This document shows, piece by piece, positions 9,839 to 19,188 of a stretch of 64,000 bases of DNA. Below the pieces are notes generated by a model, which ran no database searches, was not told the DNA's origin, and was given only the letters and a program-made list of their open reading frames with translations. Position 1 is the stretch's first letter; each line of letters opens with the position of its first letter. The translations under genes and the position numbers were made by a program. Origin of the DNA: DATJGR01 sp963812255 (lineage in GTDB: Bacteria > Pseudomonadota > Gammaproteobacteria > Pseudomonadales > Azotimanducaceae); contig CAWEUM010000002.1 in NCBI GenBank assembly GCA_963812255.1, positions 434,001-498,000 of the forward strand, in the 5' to 3' direction.

Positions 9839-10633
9839 TTACCCGGCGCGAGCAGCCTTGAAGTCCGGGTCGCGCTTTTCAAGGAACGCGCTGATCGCCT
9901 CTTTGTGTTCGGGCGACGCATAACACTGCGTCAACGCCGCGATCTCGCGCTGTTGCACCAGCCGCGTGTCGCCCTCCGCGGCGTTCTGCGTCAGCAACTG
10001 CTTCACCATCCGCAATGCCGCCTGGGGGTTTTCACCCATCGCGCGCGCCGCATCCTTCGCGGCGGTCAACAGATCGGCCGGATCGACCAGCTTGTCGACC
10101 AGACCCATCGCGTGCGCTTCTTCCGCGACAATTGTCTTGCCAGTCAGCATCAGTTCGCTGGCGGCGCCAAAGCCAACCCGCAGCGCAAGGTAGTGCGAAC
10201 TTGCGAGTTCCGGTACCAGGCCCATCTTGATGAACCGGACGCTCAGCTTCGCGCCACGCGAGGCGATCAGCAGATCCATCGGCAGGATCTGCGTCAGACC
10301 GACGCCGATCGCGGCGCCGTTGATCGCCGCGACGATCGGCTTCGAAGCGCGCACCAACTCCACCCAATCTCCGGTTCGCGCACCCTGACGCGAGGCGCCA
10401 CGCTCATCGGCCTGCGCCTTGAAAACCGCTTCGATGTCCGCACCGGCGCAGAAACCCCGCCCTGCGCCGGTCACGACGATCGCGATCACGTCATCATCGT
10501 CGTTGGCGTCGGTGATCGCGCTCGCCAGTTCCCCACCCATCTGATACGTCCACGCGTTCAGTCGCTCTGGGCGGTTCAACGTGATCGTTAGAATACCGTC
10601 GTCGTTGCTCGTAAGAATGGTTTCGTAACTCAT
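9839..10633 (-). CDS. Enoyl-CoA hydratase/isomerase (crotonase) family protein
   Basis: A 264-residue crotonase-fold protein. GAGRGFCAGADIE forms the first half of the CoA/oxyanion pocket and AAINGAAIGVGLTQ the second. In hydratases two glutamates act. Here the first position (GGGCEL in the classic enzyme) reads GVGLTQ, so that Glu is absent, whereas the second (GLVPE) keeps a Glu as in enoyl-CoA isomerases. The protein is thus more likely an isomerase or another crotonase than a true hydratase. The start at 10633 follows GGAGC; longer readings have no support. It directly follows the acyl-CoA synthetase gene on the same strand (34 bp), suggesting one operon for acyl-chain breakdown. Confidence 0.85.
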   Translation of the reverse strand: MSYETILTSNDDGILTITLNRPERLNAWTYQMGGELASAITDANDDDDVIAIVVTGAGRGFCAGADIEAVFKAQADERGASRQGARTGDWVELVRASKPIVAAINGAAIGVGLTQILPMDLLIASRGAKLSVRFIKMGLVPELASSHYLALRVGFGAASELMLTGKTIVAEEAHAMGLVDKLVDPADLLTAAKDAARAMGENPQAALRMVKQLLTQNAAEGDTRLVQQREIAALTQCYASPEHKEAISAFLEKRDPDFKAARAG

Positions 10634-10667
10634 TGTGCTATCGATGCTCCTTTGTAAACCGGTTTTC

Positions 10668-12209
10668 TCAGATCTGTCGCCCTGCCGCGCGCCAAAACTC
10701 GTCGCGCAGCTTACGTTTGAATAGCTTGCCGGAATCTTCGCGCGGCAATTCATCGCGAAACTCGATGATTTTCGGCAGCTTGTACCGGGCGATGCGTTCA
10801 CTCAAGAACGCACGCACCTGCGCCGCGTCCAGCGCCGCACCTTTGGTGCGCTGAATGACCGCCGCCAGCGCCTCGCCGAATTCGTCGTCGGGAATGCCGA
10901 ACACCGCGCAATCGAAAACGCCGGGCAATTCGTACAACTCGGTCTCGATTTCCTTCGGATAAATGTTCACGCCGCCTGATATCACCATGTCGTTCTTGCG
11001 GTCCGACAAATATAGAAAGCCGTCGTCGTCGAGATAGCCGATATCCCCAGCCGTCCACAGGCCATCGTGTTCCATTGCCGCGCGCTTTTCCGGATCGTTC
11101 TGATACACGAAATCCGGATACAGCTTGAACCGGGCAAAGATCTCGCCCGGCGTGCCGTTTGGCACTTCATGGCGTTGCGCATCGAGCACTTTCAGTTCGA
11201 CGTGTGGCAGGGCTTTGCCGACAGTCCCGGGATGACTCAGCCAATCGTGTGAGTCGCAGTACACGACAGCGCCGAGTTCGGTCGAGCCATAGTGTTCCAG
11301 CAGCACGGGGCCGAACCAATCGATCATCTGGCGTTTTACTTCCGGCGCAGTCGGCGCGGCGCCGTGCACAACGACTTTCAGCGATGAGACATCGTATTTG
11401 TGGCGCACCGCATCGGGTAGCCGAAGCAGCCGCACGAACATCGTCGCCACTGCGTATGCGTGCGTGATTCGGTGACGATCGATCAGCTCCAGATAGCGCT
11501 GCGCGTCGAAGCGCGGCTCAACGACAATGGTCGAGTTCGTATCGATCGCGCGACGAAAGAATCCATTGGGGGTCGCGTGATACATCGGCGCCGTCAACAG
11601 CGCAACGATATCCGGCTGCGAGAAGTCCATGACGAGGTCGACCATCTTGCCCATGCCAACGGCTTCTTCGGCATTCGGCGCCTTCCGACGTACGCCCTTC
11701 GGCCGACCGGTCGTGCCCGATGTGTAGATCATGCTGCCGGGGGATGCAACGGGTTCCTGCGGCAGCGGCGCGAACTGAGTGAGCCAATGCTCCCACGCCA
11801 CATCGTCAGTTGACGGCGCGTGGCGCGCTTGTGGGATCGAAAACGCCGCCGCGATCTCCGGCGGCGTCTCGACGATGAACAAACGCACGGAGTCCGGAAT
11901 CTGCTCTCGAATCGGCCCGATCAGATCAGCATGCGCGATCAGCGCTTTCGCGCCGGAGTCCTGCAAGATGTAGGCTACCTCCGGACCCGAGAAGTGCCAA
12001 TTGATCGGCACCAGATGCGCACCTAGCCGGTTTGCCGCATAGGCCGCTTCGAAGAAAGGGAAATCGTTGCGCAACAGTACCGCAAACGCATCGTCATGCT
12101 GGATGCCGAGCCGATGTAGCCCGTTCGCCGCGCGCAAGGCGCGCTCATGCATTTCGGAGATGAGCAGTTCACGATGTCCGCAGATGATTTTGCCGGGTTG
12201 TTTTTCCAT
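10668..12209 (-). CDS. AMP-dependent acyl-CoA synthetase
   Basis: An adenylate-forming ligase (about 513 residues) that activates a carboxylic acid to its CoA thioester. Motif A5-type YTSGTTGRPKG binds the phosphates of ATP. HYGSTELG, TAGDIGYLDDDGFLYLSDR and the C-terminal lysine region EDSGKLFKRKLR complete the family pattern. ATG 12209 has no strong ribosome site; a TTG at 12284 is possible but gives an atypical N-terminus. It is upstream of and co-oriented with the crotonase gene, and divergent from the cyclase-family gene, leaving an 87-bp shared regulatory gap. Confidence 0.88.
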   Translation of the reverse strand: MEKQPGKIICGHRELLISEMHERALRAANGLHRLGIQHDDAFAVLLRNDFPFFEAAYAANRLGAHLVPINWHFSGPEVAYILQDSGAKALIAHADLIGPIREQIPDSVRLFIVETPPEIAAAFSIPQARHAPSTDDVAWEHWLTQFAPLPQEPVASPGSMIYTSGTTGRPKGVRRKAPNAEEAVGMGKMVDLVMDFSQPDIVALLTAPMYHATPNGFFRRAIDTNSTIVVEPRFDAQRYLELIDRHRITHAYAVATMFVRLLRLPDAVRHKYDVSSLKVVVHGAAPTAPEVKRQMIDWFGPVLLEHYGSTELGAVVYCDSHDWLSHPGTVGKALPHVELKVLDAQRHEVPNGTPGEIFARFKLYPDFVYQNDPEKRAAMEHDGLWTAGDIGYLDDDGFLYLSDRKNDMVISGGVNIYPKEIETELYELPGVFDCAVFGIPDDEFGEALAAVIQRTKGAALDAAQVRAFLSERIARYKLPKIIEFRDELPREDSGKLFKRKLRDEFWRAAGRQI

Positions 12210-12296
12210 GGGGTTGTCAGCGCGCGTGCCCGACCCGCAAAGTACCACTTTCGAAAACGAAACGAGAACTACAGAGAACCACAAGGGGAATATGCG

Positions 12297-13232
12297 ATGA
12301 CTACAGCCTGGACTCCTGCCCGTATGCGCGAGGTATTCGAGCGCGTGAAGAACTGGGGGCGATGGGGCGCGGAAGACGAGAACGGCGCCCTGAATCTCAT
12401 CACGCCGGCCAAACGGCGCGAAGCTGCGGCCGCAGTCGTCAGCGGCGAGCTCGTCAGTTGCGCGCGCGAACTGGCGGTCCAGTCGTCAGTCGAAAATCCG
12501 AACCCGGCGCTGCACATGATGATTCAGGGCGGCGACGATTGCGTGATCCCCGGCGTGGGCCTCGAAGCAGCGATGGATTTCGTCGGTGTGGCCTTTCACG
12601 GCATGGCGACGACGCACATCGACGCCCTGTGCCATGTGTTCGTCGACGGCCGCATGTACAACGGCTTCGCCGCCACCGAAGTGAAAAGCACCGGAGCGCG
12701 GCGCGGCAGCATTATGTGCGCCCGCGACGGCATCACCTCACGCGGCGTGCTGCTCGATGTGCCGCGCACGCTGGGCGTGGAATGGATCGATGCAAAATCC
12801 GCGATCACGGTTGCGCAACTCGAAGCCACCGAACGAGCCCAGAACGTGCACGTCACCGAAGGCGACATCCTGATCGTCGCGACGGGCCGCGACGCGCGCC
12901 GCACCAAACACGGTCCGTGGAGTCCGATCGCGGACGGCCTCGCGGGCATGCATCCCGAGTGCGTCGAGTGGATTCACGATCGCGGCGTTTCGGTGCTCGG
13001 CAGTGACGGCGTGTCCGACGCGCTCCCCAACATCGACATCGAGGGGTGGGGGATGCCGATTCATCAATGTGCGCTCGTCTCGATGGGCGTCCACTTGCTC
13101 GACAATCTGCGGCTCGATCGTCTGGCTGATGCGTGTGCGCGGGCGCAGCGCTGGTCGTTTCTGTTTACCGTCGCACCGTTGCGCATCGAGCGCGCAACCG
13201 GATCGCCAGTGAATCCGATCGCAATGTTGTGA
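12297..13232 (+). CDS. Cyclase-family (kynurenine formamidase-like) metal hydrolase
   Basis: A 311-residue member of the cyclase family, which includes kynurenine formamidase and isatin hydrolase: metal-dependent hydrolases of amides and lactams. The signature T-H-I-D-A-x-C-H (around residue 104) provides the metal ligands H-x-D-x-x-x-H. The start is set by AAGGGG upstream of ATG 12297. Divergent orientation relative to the acyl-CoA synthetase suggests the two transcription units share control. Substrate unknown. Confidence 0.85.
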   Translation: MTTAWTPARMREVFERVKNWGRWGAEDENGALNLITPAKRREAAAAVVSGELVSCARELAVQSSVENPNPALHMMIQGGDDCVIPGVGLEAAMDFVGVAFHGMATTHIDALCHVFVDGRMYNGFAATEVKSTGARRGSIMCARDGITSRGVLLDVPRTLGVEWIDAKSAITVAQLEATERAQNVHVTEGDILIVATGRDARRTKHGPWSPIADGLAGMHPECVEWIHDRGVSVLGSDGVSDALPNIDIEGWGMPIHQCALVSMGVHLLDNLRLDRLADACARAQRWSFLFTVAPLRIERATGSPVNPIAML

Positions 13233-13378
13233 CGTCAGTGCGGTCAGACAACGGCCCGCGTGCATCGATCGGCCTGTGCGTACTGTTCATCGGTTTGCAT
13301 CGCCACCGCGTTGTCGCCTTGCCATCGCAATTCGATCGCGAAATGATGTCGGTTGCTGGTCCGGTACGGAGAGGTCTC

Positions 13379-14329
13379 ATGTTGGTTCGTCTGGCTTTGC
13401 TGGTTTCGATGTTCTGCGCTGGGTCGATTCACGCGACGGACGTACCCGGCAGCAAGGACCATCCGTTGATCAAACGCTATGAGGGCTCCGAACTGTACGC
13501 GTACAAAGAAGCCGCGTTCGACGAATATTTTCTGATGATCAAGCCGGCGACGAACTATGGCGGCAAGGACAAGAACCTCGACTCGACGCAGACACTGCAG
13601 GGAAGAGTGACCGAGCGCAGTTACAGCCTGCCACCGGGACGCAGCACGCTCGAGGTCTTTCAGAACTATCGCAACGAACTGCAGGCCGCGGGGTTCGAGG
13701 CCATCTGGGAGTGCAGCAACAACGCCTGTGGAGGACGCAACTTCAATCATGCGGTGATTCCCTACGTCGCCGGCTTCGGGGGCAATGAAGAGGATCAGCG
13801 TTTTATTGCGGCGCGGCTGCCTCGTGACGAAGGTGATCTCTACGTCTCTCTTTACGTCGTGCGTAACTACTCTGTTGGTGGCCCTACCCAAAACATGATT
13901 CATGTGCGACTCGACACGATCGAGATTGCGCCCATGGAATCTCGGATGGTGACGGTAGATGCCGAGGCGATGACAAAGGGGCTCGACGAAAGCGGCCACA
14001 TCGCGCTGTATGGAATTCTGTTCGATACCGACAAAGCTATCGTGAAGCCCGAATCGCAGCCGGCACTACAGGAAATTGCGCGCCTGCTGGGGTCCGATGC
14101 GAATCTGACACTCTGGGTCGTGGGCCACACCGACAATCAGGGCAGCGCGGACTACAACCAGAATCTGTCCAGCCAGCGAGCGCGCGCGGTGCTGGACGTT
14201 CTCGTTCGCCAATTCGGGATTGAGCCCGGTCGCCTGCAGGCCGCGGGCGTGGGGTTTCTCGCTCCGGTGGCCAGCAACCAGACCGAAGAGGGTCGGGCAT
14301 TGAATCGGCGTGTTGAACTGGTTCGGTGA
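13379..14329 (+). CDS. OmpA-like outer-membrane/periplasmic protein with DUF4892-like N-terminal half
   Basis: A cleavable signal peptide is evident (MLVRLALLVSMFCAGSIHA). The middle part (about 25-190) resembles DUF4892 proteins, which occur fused to OmpA domains. The C-terminal part is an OmpA peptidoglycan-binding domain: LFDTDKAIVKPES, then GHTDNQGSADYNQNLSSQRA with the conserved Asp and Arg that grip diaminopimelate. GGAGAGG precedes ATG 13379; upstream in-frame starts lie inside the previous gene. The protein probably links the outer membrane to the cell wall. Confidence 0.85.
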   Translation: MLVRLALLVSMFCAGSIHATDVPGSKDHPLIKRYEGSELYAYKEAAFDEYFLMIKPATNYGGKDKNLDSTQTLQGRVTERSYSLPPGRSTLEVFQNYRNELQAAGFEAIWECSNNACGGRNFNHAVIPYVAGFGGNEEDQRFIAARLPRDEGDLYVSLYVVRNYSVGGPTQNMIHVRLDTIEIAPMESRMVTVDAEAMTKGLDESGHIALYGILFDTDKAIVKPESQPALQEIARLLGSDANLTLWVVGHTDNQGSADYNQNLSSQRARAVLDVLVRQFGIEPGRLQAAGVGFLAPVASNQTEEGRALNRRVELVR

Positions 14330-14466
14330 ATATCGCGCGCTGGCGAGCGGTTGAGAGATGTCGCGATCGGTTGGCGCTGGTAGCTCATCCTCGTCGGGGC
14401 AATGAATTTGTTGGCCGTCGCCTACGAGCGGTACCCTGATCGCGCTCTGCCCACGTGAATCGCGCG

Positions 14467-15396
14467 TCACCACAGCCTCTTCAAATAGCTGATGTGCTCA
14501 TAGCCCAGTGGGTAGTTCGGTACGGATCCGACACGCCGGAAGCCGAGCTTCTCGTAGAATCGCGGTGCCTGAAAGCTGTGCGTCGACAGCACGATCTGGC
14601 TGCAGCCGCGGCGACGTGCTTCCGACTCGGCCGCCTCGAGCAAGCTGCGGCCGAGACCACTCCGACGCGCGGCCTCTTCAACCCAAGCGTAAGTGATTTC
14701 GCAGCAACCGCCCCATGTATGCCCAGACAAAGCGGCGACCGTTCGACCGTCGCGCTCGATCGAGGCGACCAGCATCTCGCCGTCGAACATACCGGTGGTT
14801 TTGGAGTTGAATTCATACAAGCGATCGGACAGCCAGTCGACGAAGCCGGCTGCCGGTTGCGACGTCATGCGAACGTCAGCGGGAATGGCGGCCTTCATCA
14901 CCACGTCGGTACGCTGTCGGTTGTCGAAACTCTGCATCGGTCCCTGCGGCTCTGCGTCCGACCATCCTTCGGAGAATCGACCATGTGTGTACTCGGAGAT
15001 GACGCGGCGCCAGAACTGTTGAGCAGGCACGTTGCCGCGTAACTGCGCGACCCACCATCGAGCGCGGAACTGATCGAACAGATCCACCGCTGCCCTTCTG
15101 CCGACCCCCGACCGCCTGAATCGTCTTGCGATGAAGAATTCCGAAACTGAGTAAGTCTCCATTTCGACTTCGCGTACCAACGCAAAGCCGGCGAGTTCGC
15201 CGTCTACATTGATCAGGAACGGGTGTCGATAATCCTCGGTCCAGTAGGCTTCAAGATGACGACCAGGGTCGAAGCGTCCGCGAGCATCGAGCGATTCGCT
15301 TTCGAATTCGCTCAGGTCGTGGAGGTACAACTGCATCAGATTCGCGATGGTATCCCTATCCTGTGAAACGGCGCGTATGAGTCGGACACTTTTCAT
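14467..15396 (-). CDS. Tandem-GNAT N-acetyltransferase
   Basis: Two acetyltransferase (GNAT) domains in one 309-residue chain. The N-terminal domain (about 1-145) has the acetyl-CoA loop RRFRRSGVGRRA; the C-terminal one (about 160-309) has ARRSGLGRSLLEAAE followed by FYEKLGFRRVG. Both loops fit the R/Q-x-x-G-x-G/A rule, so both could bind acetyl-CoA. The substrate is unknown; amino-acid, peptide or antibiotic acetylation are all possible. MKSVRLIRA at 15396 is preferred over the upstream start because the residues before it look non-native. Confidence 0.8.
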   Translation of the reverse strand: MKSVRLIRAVSQDRDTIANLMQLYLHDLSEFESESLDARGRFDPGRHLEAYWTEDYRHPFLINVDGELAGFALVREVEMETYSVSEFFIARRFRRSGVGRRAAVDLFDQFRARWWVAQLRGNVPAQQFWRRVISEYTHGRFSEGWSDAEPQGPMQSFDNRQRTDVVMKAAIPADVRMTSQPAAGFVDWLSDRLYEFNSKTTGMFDGEMLVASIERDGRTVAALSGHTWGGCCEITYAWVEEAARRSGLGRSLLEAAESEARRRGCSQIVLSTHSFQAPRFYEKLGFRRVGSVPNYPLGYEHISYLKRLW

Positions 15397-15516
15397 CGTT
15401 CGTTCATTCCCGATCTGCTGGCTCGGAGTATTGGCTGCTGGCACCGAGCACGCCGACTACTGCGACATCGGTCTGGTGAAATCTTCGGAACCGTGACGTC
15501 TGACGCGGTTTGTCTC

Positions 15517-16140
15517 TCATGGTTCGGGCGCGCCTATCGATAGCGACTCACCAGGTACCGTATCGGTCGCAGAATTGAGCAAGATGTAGAGTCCGACCAC
15601 GATGAGCATCGCCGGTACGAGCCACCGTTCGGCACGCTCGATATTGAGTCGCACCCACGGATGTCCGGAGATCCACCCGGAAAGCGCGACCCAGAACGCG
15701 GCGGTGAGCACTACCGTACCCGCCAGAACATACGTGAGCGGCTCCTGCGTTTCGGCGAACAGTGGTAGCAATACCCCGAGCGTATCGGCTCCATTTGCAA
15801 TCGTCAGCGTCGCCACTCCCACGATTCCGAAGGTGGACGCGACGGCCGGGACTTGGGCGCCGCGACTCGACCAACGGAAAGCCTGTAGCAGACGATAGAG
15901 CCCCATCGAGAGCGGAAGCAGTCCAAGGTAGCCCAACTCTAAACTCGACACTTCGTCGGCGAGTCGAGCGGTCAGGAGACCCAAAGCTGCAACGACGATG
16001 ATGGCACCGACGTAGCCTATGAATATTGGAAGCCGCGGTTGCGCGCGCGTCTGCAGCGAGATCAACAGAAGAAGATTATCGAAATTCGTAGAAGCAAAGG
16101 CCGTCAACGCGACACCGCCGATTGTGAGTGCCTCGCCCAT
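15517..16140 (-). CDS. CadD-like cation (cadmium-resistance family) transporter
   Basis: A 207-residue membrane protein with five or six hydrophobic helices. The start FASTNFDNLLLLISL matches the conserved first helix of the cadmium-resistance transporter family (CadD), and TLTIANGADTLGVLLPLF the conserved central helix with its N-x-x-D. CadD proteins export Cd2+, but close relatives may be small-solute carriers. It is the only metal-resistance-like gene here and is not physically linked to the copper genes at 17.6-20.7 kb. Confidence 0.78.
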   Translation of the reverse strand: MGEALTIGGVALTAFASTNFDNLLLLISLQTRAQPRLPIFIGYVGAIIVVAALGLLTARLADEVSSLELGYLGLLPLSMGLYRLLQAFRWSSRGAQVPAVASTFGIVGVATLTIANGADTLGVLLPLFAETQEPLTYVLAGTVVLTAAFWVALSGWISGHPWVRLNIERAERWLVPAMLIVVGLYILLNSATDTVPGESLSIGAPEP

Positions 16141-16333
16141 CAGGTGGGGTCAACGCGCCGCGCGGCGCGGCGTAGTGATCGGACGTTCCTTCGAAACGCC
16201 ACCACCGCATCCCTGCCATTCGATTTGAAGAGCATCAATGGACAGCCATACTACGGCGGGACATATTAGCAAAGCACCGGCCCGCACAGCGAAATCCGCG
16301 CGGCCACAATCGAACCGAACGATGGAGAACACC

Positions 16334-17503
16334 ATGCGTCGCCCACATCCCCTGACGCTTCCCCTTCTGATCCTGTTTTGGACCGCAGTCCCAGCGTTCG
16401 CCTCCGACCAGACGGAACATCAGCACGTGCGCACCGTACCCATCGCGGCGCTGCTGGATCTTCAGGGCGCGCAGGCAAGCATAGGTCGTCCCGCCATGAA
16501 TGGCTTCGTGCTTGGACTCCAGCAGAGCGAGCACGATCCCATCCCCTTTGTTGCTCTGTTAGACACGCGATCGGACCCCAACACTGCGGCAGCGGCCGCC
16601 AGACGTGTGGCTTCGAGCGTGTCGATCGCTGCCGGCTTCACGGATAACGACTCCGTGTTGGCGGCGGGTCCGGTCTTCCAGCGCATACGCGTTCCGTTCC
16701 TGTCCATCGGCGCGACAGATCCGGCGCTGCCCGAGGTGGTTGGCAATAGTGTCTTTCTCACGCCGTTCGGCGACAACGCACAGGCGGCGGCTGCCGCGGA
16801 GTTCGGGCAAGGGCAATTCGGAAACTGGGCTGCGATACTCTGGGATTCTACGTCCGAATACACGCGCACCCTGCCCCGCTATTTCCGAACCCGGTTCGAG
16901 CAGCTCGGCGGCAACGTTACCCTGGATGCGTCGTACGACGGCGGATGCAACATCACATCGCTGGCTCAGCGAGTAATGGTACAGCAGCCGGACTTCGTCT
17001 ACCTCGCGGGGCTTCCCGACTGCATCGGCGACGTCGTGGCCTCGCTGCGAGCGGCCGGCGTCACACAACCCATTCTTGGCGGCGATGGACTGGACACCCC
17101 CAAGATTCTCGACGGCGCATCGGGGCCCACCACAAATGTCTGGTTCACGACACATGCCTGGCTTTCGGAGCAGACGGGTACGCCCGCCGCGAAGGCGTTC
17201 ATAGCCGCGTATCGCAACGCATACGGCGCCCCACCCACCGACGCATTTGCCGCGCTCGGGTACGACGCAGCGCGCCTCATGCTGAACGCGTTGCGTCGAG
17301 CGCACGGCGGCAAGCGCGGAGTATTCAATGCCTTGGAGAACACCCAGAATTTCGAAGGCGTCACCGGGACAATATCGTTCAGCGCCGAAGACCATGTTCC
17401 CTCGAAGACCGTTTGGATCATCGGCGTGCAGAACGGACTGAAGAGCCTCGCTCGTGATTTCATTCCGGACTCGGTCCCCCCACCGATTCTGAACGATCGA
17501 TGA
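16334..17503 (+). CDS. Periplasmic branched-chain amino acid-type substrate-binding protein
   Basis: A secreted type I periplasmic binding protein of 389 residues: signal peptide MRRPHPLTLPLLILFWTAVPAFA, then the two-lobed Leu/Ile/Val-binding fold, with GFTDNDSVLAAGPVFQ and LGYDAARLMLNALRR near the expected positions. GGAG precedes ATG 16334. Typical companions (permeases and ATPases of a Liv transporter) are absent on both sides, so it is an orphan receptor or binding protein. The ligand is unknown. Conserved cysteines in ECSNN-like positions are absent except in DGGCN and LPDCIGD, which might form a disulfide. Confidence 0.8.
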   Translation: MRRPHPLTLPLLILFWTAVPAFASDQTEHQHVRTVPIAALLDLQGAQASIGRPAMNGFVLGLQQSEHDPIPFVALLDTRSDPNTAAAAARRVASSVSIAAGFTDNDSVLAAGPVFQRIRVPFLSIGATDPALPEVVGNSVFLTPFGDNAQAAAAAEFGQGQFGNWAAILWDSTSEYTRTLPRYFRTRFEQLGGNVTLDASYDGGCNITSLAQRVMVQQPDFVYLAGLPDCIGDVVASLRAAGVTQPILGGDGLDTPKILDGASGPTTNVWFTTHAWLSEQTGTPAAKAFIAAYRNAYGAPPTDAFAALGYDAARLMLNALRRAHGGKRGVFNALENTQNFEGVTGTISFSAEDHVPSKTVWIIGVQNGLKSLARDFIPDSVPPPILNDR

Positions 17504-17580
17504 CGTGCGCATCCATCGCATCCGCCGAAGCCGAACGCGGGCCGAAGGGATCGAAGCGAAAGTGAGTCGAGTGCGCGAGC

Positions 17581-18420
17581 TCAGCCGCTCGATTCGCGCG
17601 TCACCCGGGACAGATCGTGCAGGTATTCTTTCGTGTCGTGGTCGAGCCCGAAGTAGCGCTTGGCGATCCGCCCGCGTCCATCGATCAGAAACGTTACGAC
17701 GATGTGCTGGATCTGGCCCGATGCCTCGCGCACCGCGCCAACGCCGTAGCTTTCGAGTACTGCATCGACCTGCGCCGGCTCTCCGGTCAGGAACGACCAG
17801 CCGGTGAGATCCGCGCCCCGCGCCACGGCATAGTCGCGCATCGCCGCGGGCGTATCGTTCGACGGATCCAGACTGATCGACACGAAGCGGACGCTGGACT
17901 GCAGAGCCTCCGGAATCGCCTTCTGCAGTGCTACATGCATGCTCGTCAGAACGGGACACGGTCCAGGGCAGCGCGTGTACACAAAGTCCAGTAGCACCGA
18001 CGTGCCGCGCAGCGAGGTTATCGAAACCGAGTTGCCGTCCTGATCGGTCAATGCGAACGGCGGCGCGGGATCGTCTTGCGGTGCAACGTCGTCGAATCCC
18101 TCGGCCGTGTCGGTTTGCGGGTGCGTTTCATCACCCGATACCTGCAGTGGTTCGATTGCGACGATCCGATAATGCGAGCCGTCGGCCTGAACGGTGAAGC
18201 GTACCTGGTCACCCGGGGCAACTCCGTCGAGCAGCGCGGGATCCGCCACATCGAAGTTCATCGTCATCGCCGGCATCAAACCGGGAATGTCGTCGTGTTG
18301 CAGCAACACCTGCCGTAAGTCGGGGCGCGCGTCCTTCACAATGCCCACACCGTGGTGCTCGTTCGATCCACACGCTGTACAGAGCAGCACCAGCACGGCC
18401 GCGACGGTACGGTTCATCAC
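17581..18420 (-). CDS. CusF-like domain fused to Sco1/SenC copper chaperone, lipoprotein
   Basis: The N-terminus is a lipoprotein signal ending LLCTAC (Cys17). Residues about 24-92 form a CusF-like copper-binding domain (PGLMPAMTMNFDV, where the Met-rich segment binds copper). Residues about 118-270 are a Sco/SenC thioredoxin fold with C151-P-G-P-C155 and a later His in QIQHIVV, the three copper ligands of Sco proteins. Such fusions deliver copper to periplasmic or membrane cuproenzymes. The start GTG overlaps the FKBP stop as GTGA (ATG three bases on is equally possible), so translation is coupled to the two upstream genes, including a multicopper oxidase. Confidence 0.88.
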   Translation of the reverse strand: MMNRTVAAVLVLLCTACGSNEHHGVGIVKDARPDLRQVLLQHDDIPGLMPAMTMNFDVADPALLDGVAPGDQVRFTVQADGSHYRIVAIEPLQVSGDETHPQTDTAEGFDDVAPQDDPAPPFALTDQDGNSVSITSLRGTSVLLDFVYTRCPGPCPVLTSMHVALQKAIPEALQSSVRFVSISLDPSNDTPAAMRDYAVARGADLTGWSFLTGEPAQVDAVLESYGVGAVREASGQIQHIVVTFLIDGRGRIAKRYFGLDHDTKEYLHDLSRVTRESSG

Positions 18421-19157
18421 TTGGACCCCGGCGGAACGATCTCCAGCAACTCGAACTGGAACTGCAGCGGCGCGCCGGGCAGCACACTACCCGGCAAGCC
18501 GCGGTCGCCGTAAGCGACATCGGAGATACACGTCACTTTCGCCTTGCCGCCTGGACGCATGCGCCGCAACGCTTCGGTCCAACACGGAATCACTCGGGTC
18601 AACGCGAACACGCCCGGCGTGTTGCGGGCGTAGGTATCGTCGAGCACCGACCCGTCGCGACGGATGCCTCTGTAGTGGAGCCTCACCTGGTCGGTCAACG
18701 CCGGCGGATCCCCGTGGCCTTCCGACAGACTGAGATAAACAACGCCGGTGGCCGATGCCACCGCGCCGGGTTCGGCTTTCGCAGCCGCAATAAAAGGTGC
18801 GCCGGCGCGCTTTTCATCGGCGGCGGTTTCCCAACGACGATCGGTGAGGAACGCCGTGACGCGCTCGCCGACGACGCTCGGGTCGACGCGAAGCGGGCGT
18901 CTGAGCAGTGCATCCGCCAGACCCTGCTGCAGCGGTTCGAGATCCTTCTCGGTGATCTTGACCCCCGCCAGGTTGCGCGCGAGCCAACTACCGATCGCGT
19001 AGAGATCTTCCTGCTCTTCTTGTTCCGCCTTCGACGCCGGTTTGGCTGCGACGGTCGTCGTCGAAACCACGGCCGCGTGTTCGCTCGGTTTTGAACACGC
19101 CGTCATTGCCGAGCTGAAAACAAGCGCCAGCAGAACGCTTCGGCGGGCTAGCAGCAC
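18417..19157 (-). CDS. FKBP-type peptidyl-prolyl cis-trans isomerase, predicted lipoprotein
   Basis: A predicted periplasmic folding helper. The FKBP domain is C-terminal (VRLHYRGIRRDGSVLDDTY, then ALRRMRPGGKAKVTC and GSVLPGAPLQFQFELLEI). An N-terminal helical dimerisation segment (about 55-110) resembles FkpA/Mip proteins. GTG 19157 yields a compact signal peptide with lipobox FSSAMTAC. An earlier in-frame start would overlap the multicopper oxidase and add a non-signal extension, so I prefer 19157. It sits between the oxidase and the Sco-type chaperone, so it probably assists folding of one of them. Confidence 0.85.
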   Translation of the reverse strand: MLLARRSVLLALVFSSAMTACSKPSEHAAVVSTTTVAAKPASKAEQEEQEDLYAIGSWLARNLAGVKITEKDLEPLQQGLADALLRRPLRVDPSVVGERVTAFLTDRRWETAADEKRAGAPFIAAAKAEPGAVASATGVVYLSLSEGHGDPPALTDQVRLHYRGIRRDGSVLDDTYARNTPGVFALTRVIPCWTEALRRMRPGGKAKVTCISDVAYGDRGLPGSVLPGAPLQFQFELLEIVPPGSK

Positions 19158-19188
19158 GCGTCCGGCCCAACGAATATGCGTGGGGGCA

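Noticed and set aside
16559..17959. 466-codon minus frame over the periplasmic binding protein
   Set aside because: Antisense to a gene with a clear signal peptide and ribosome site; no domain.
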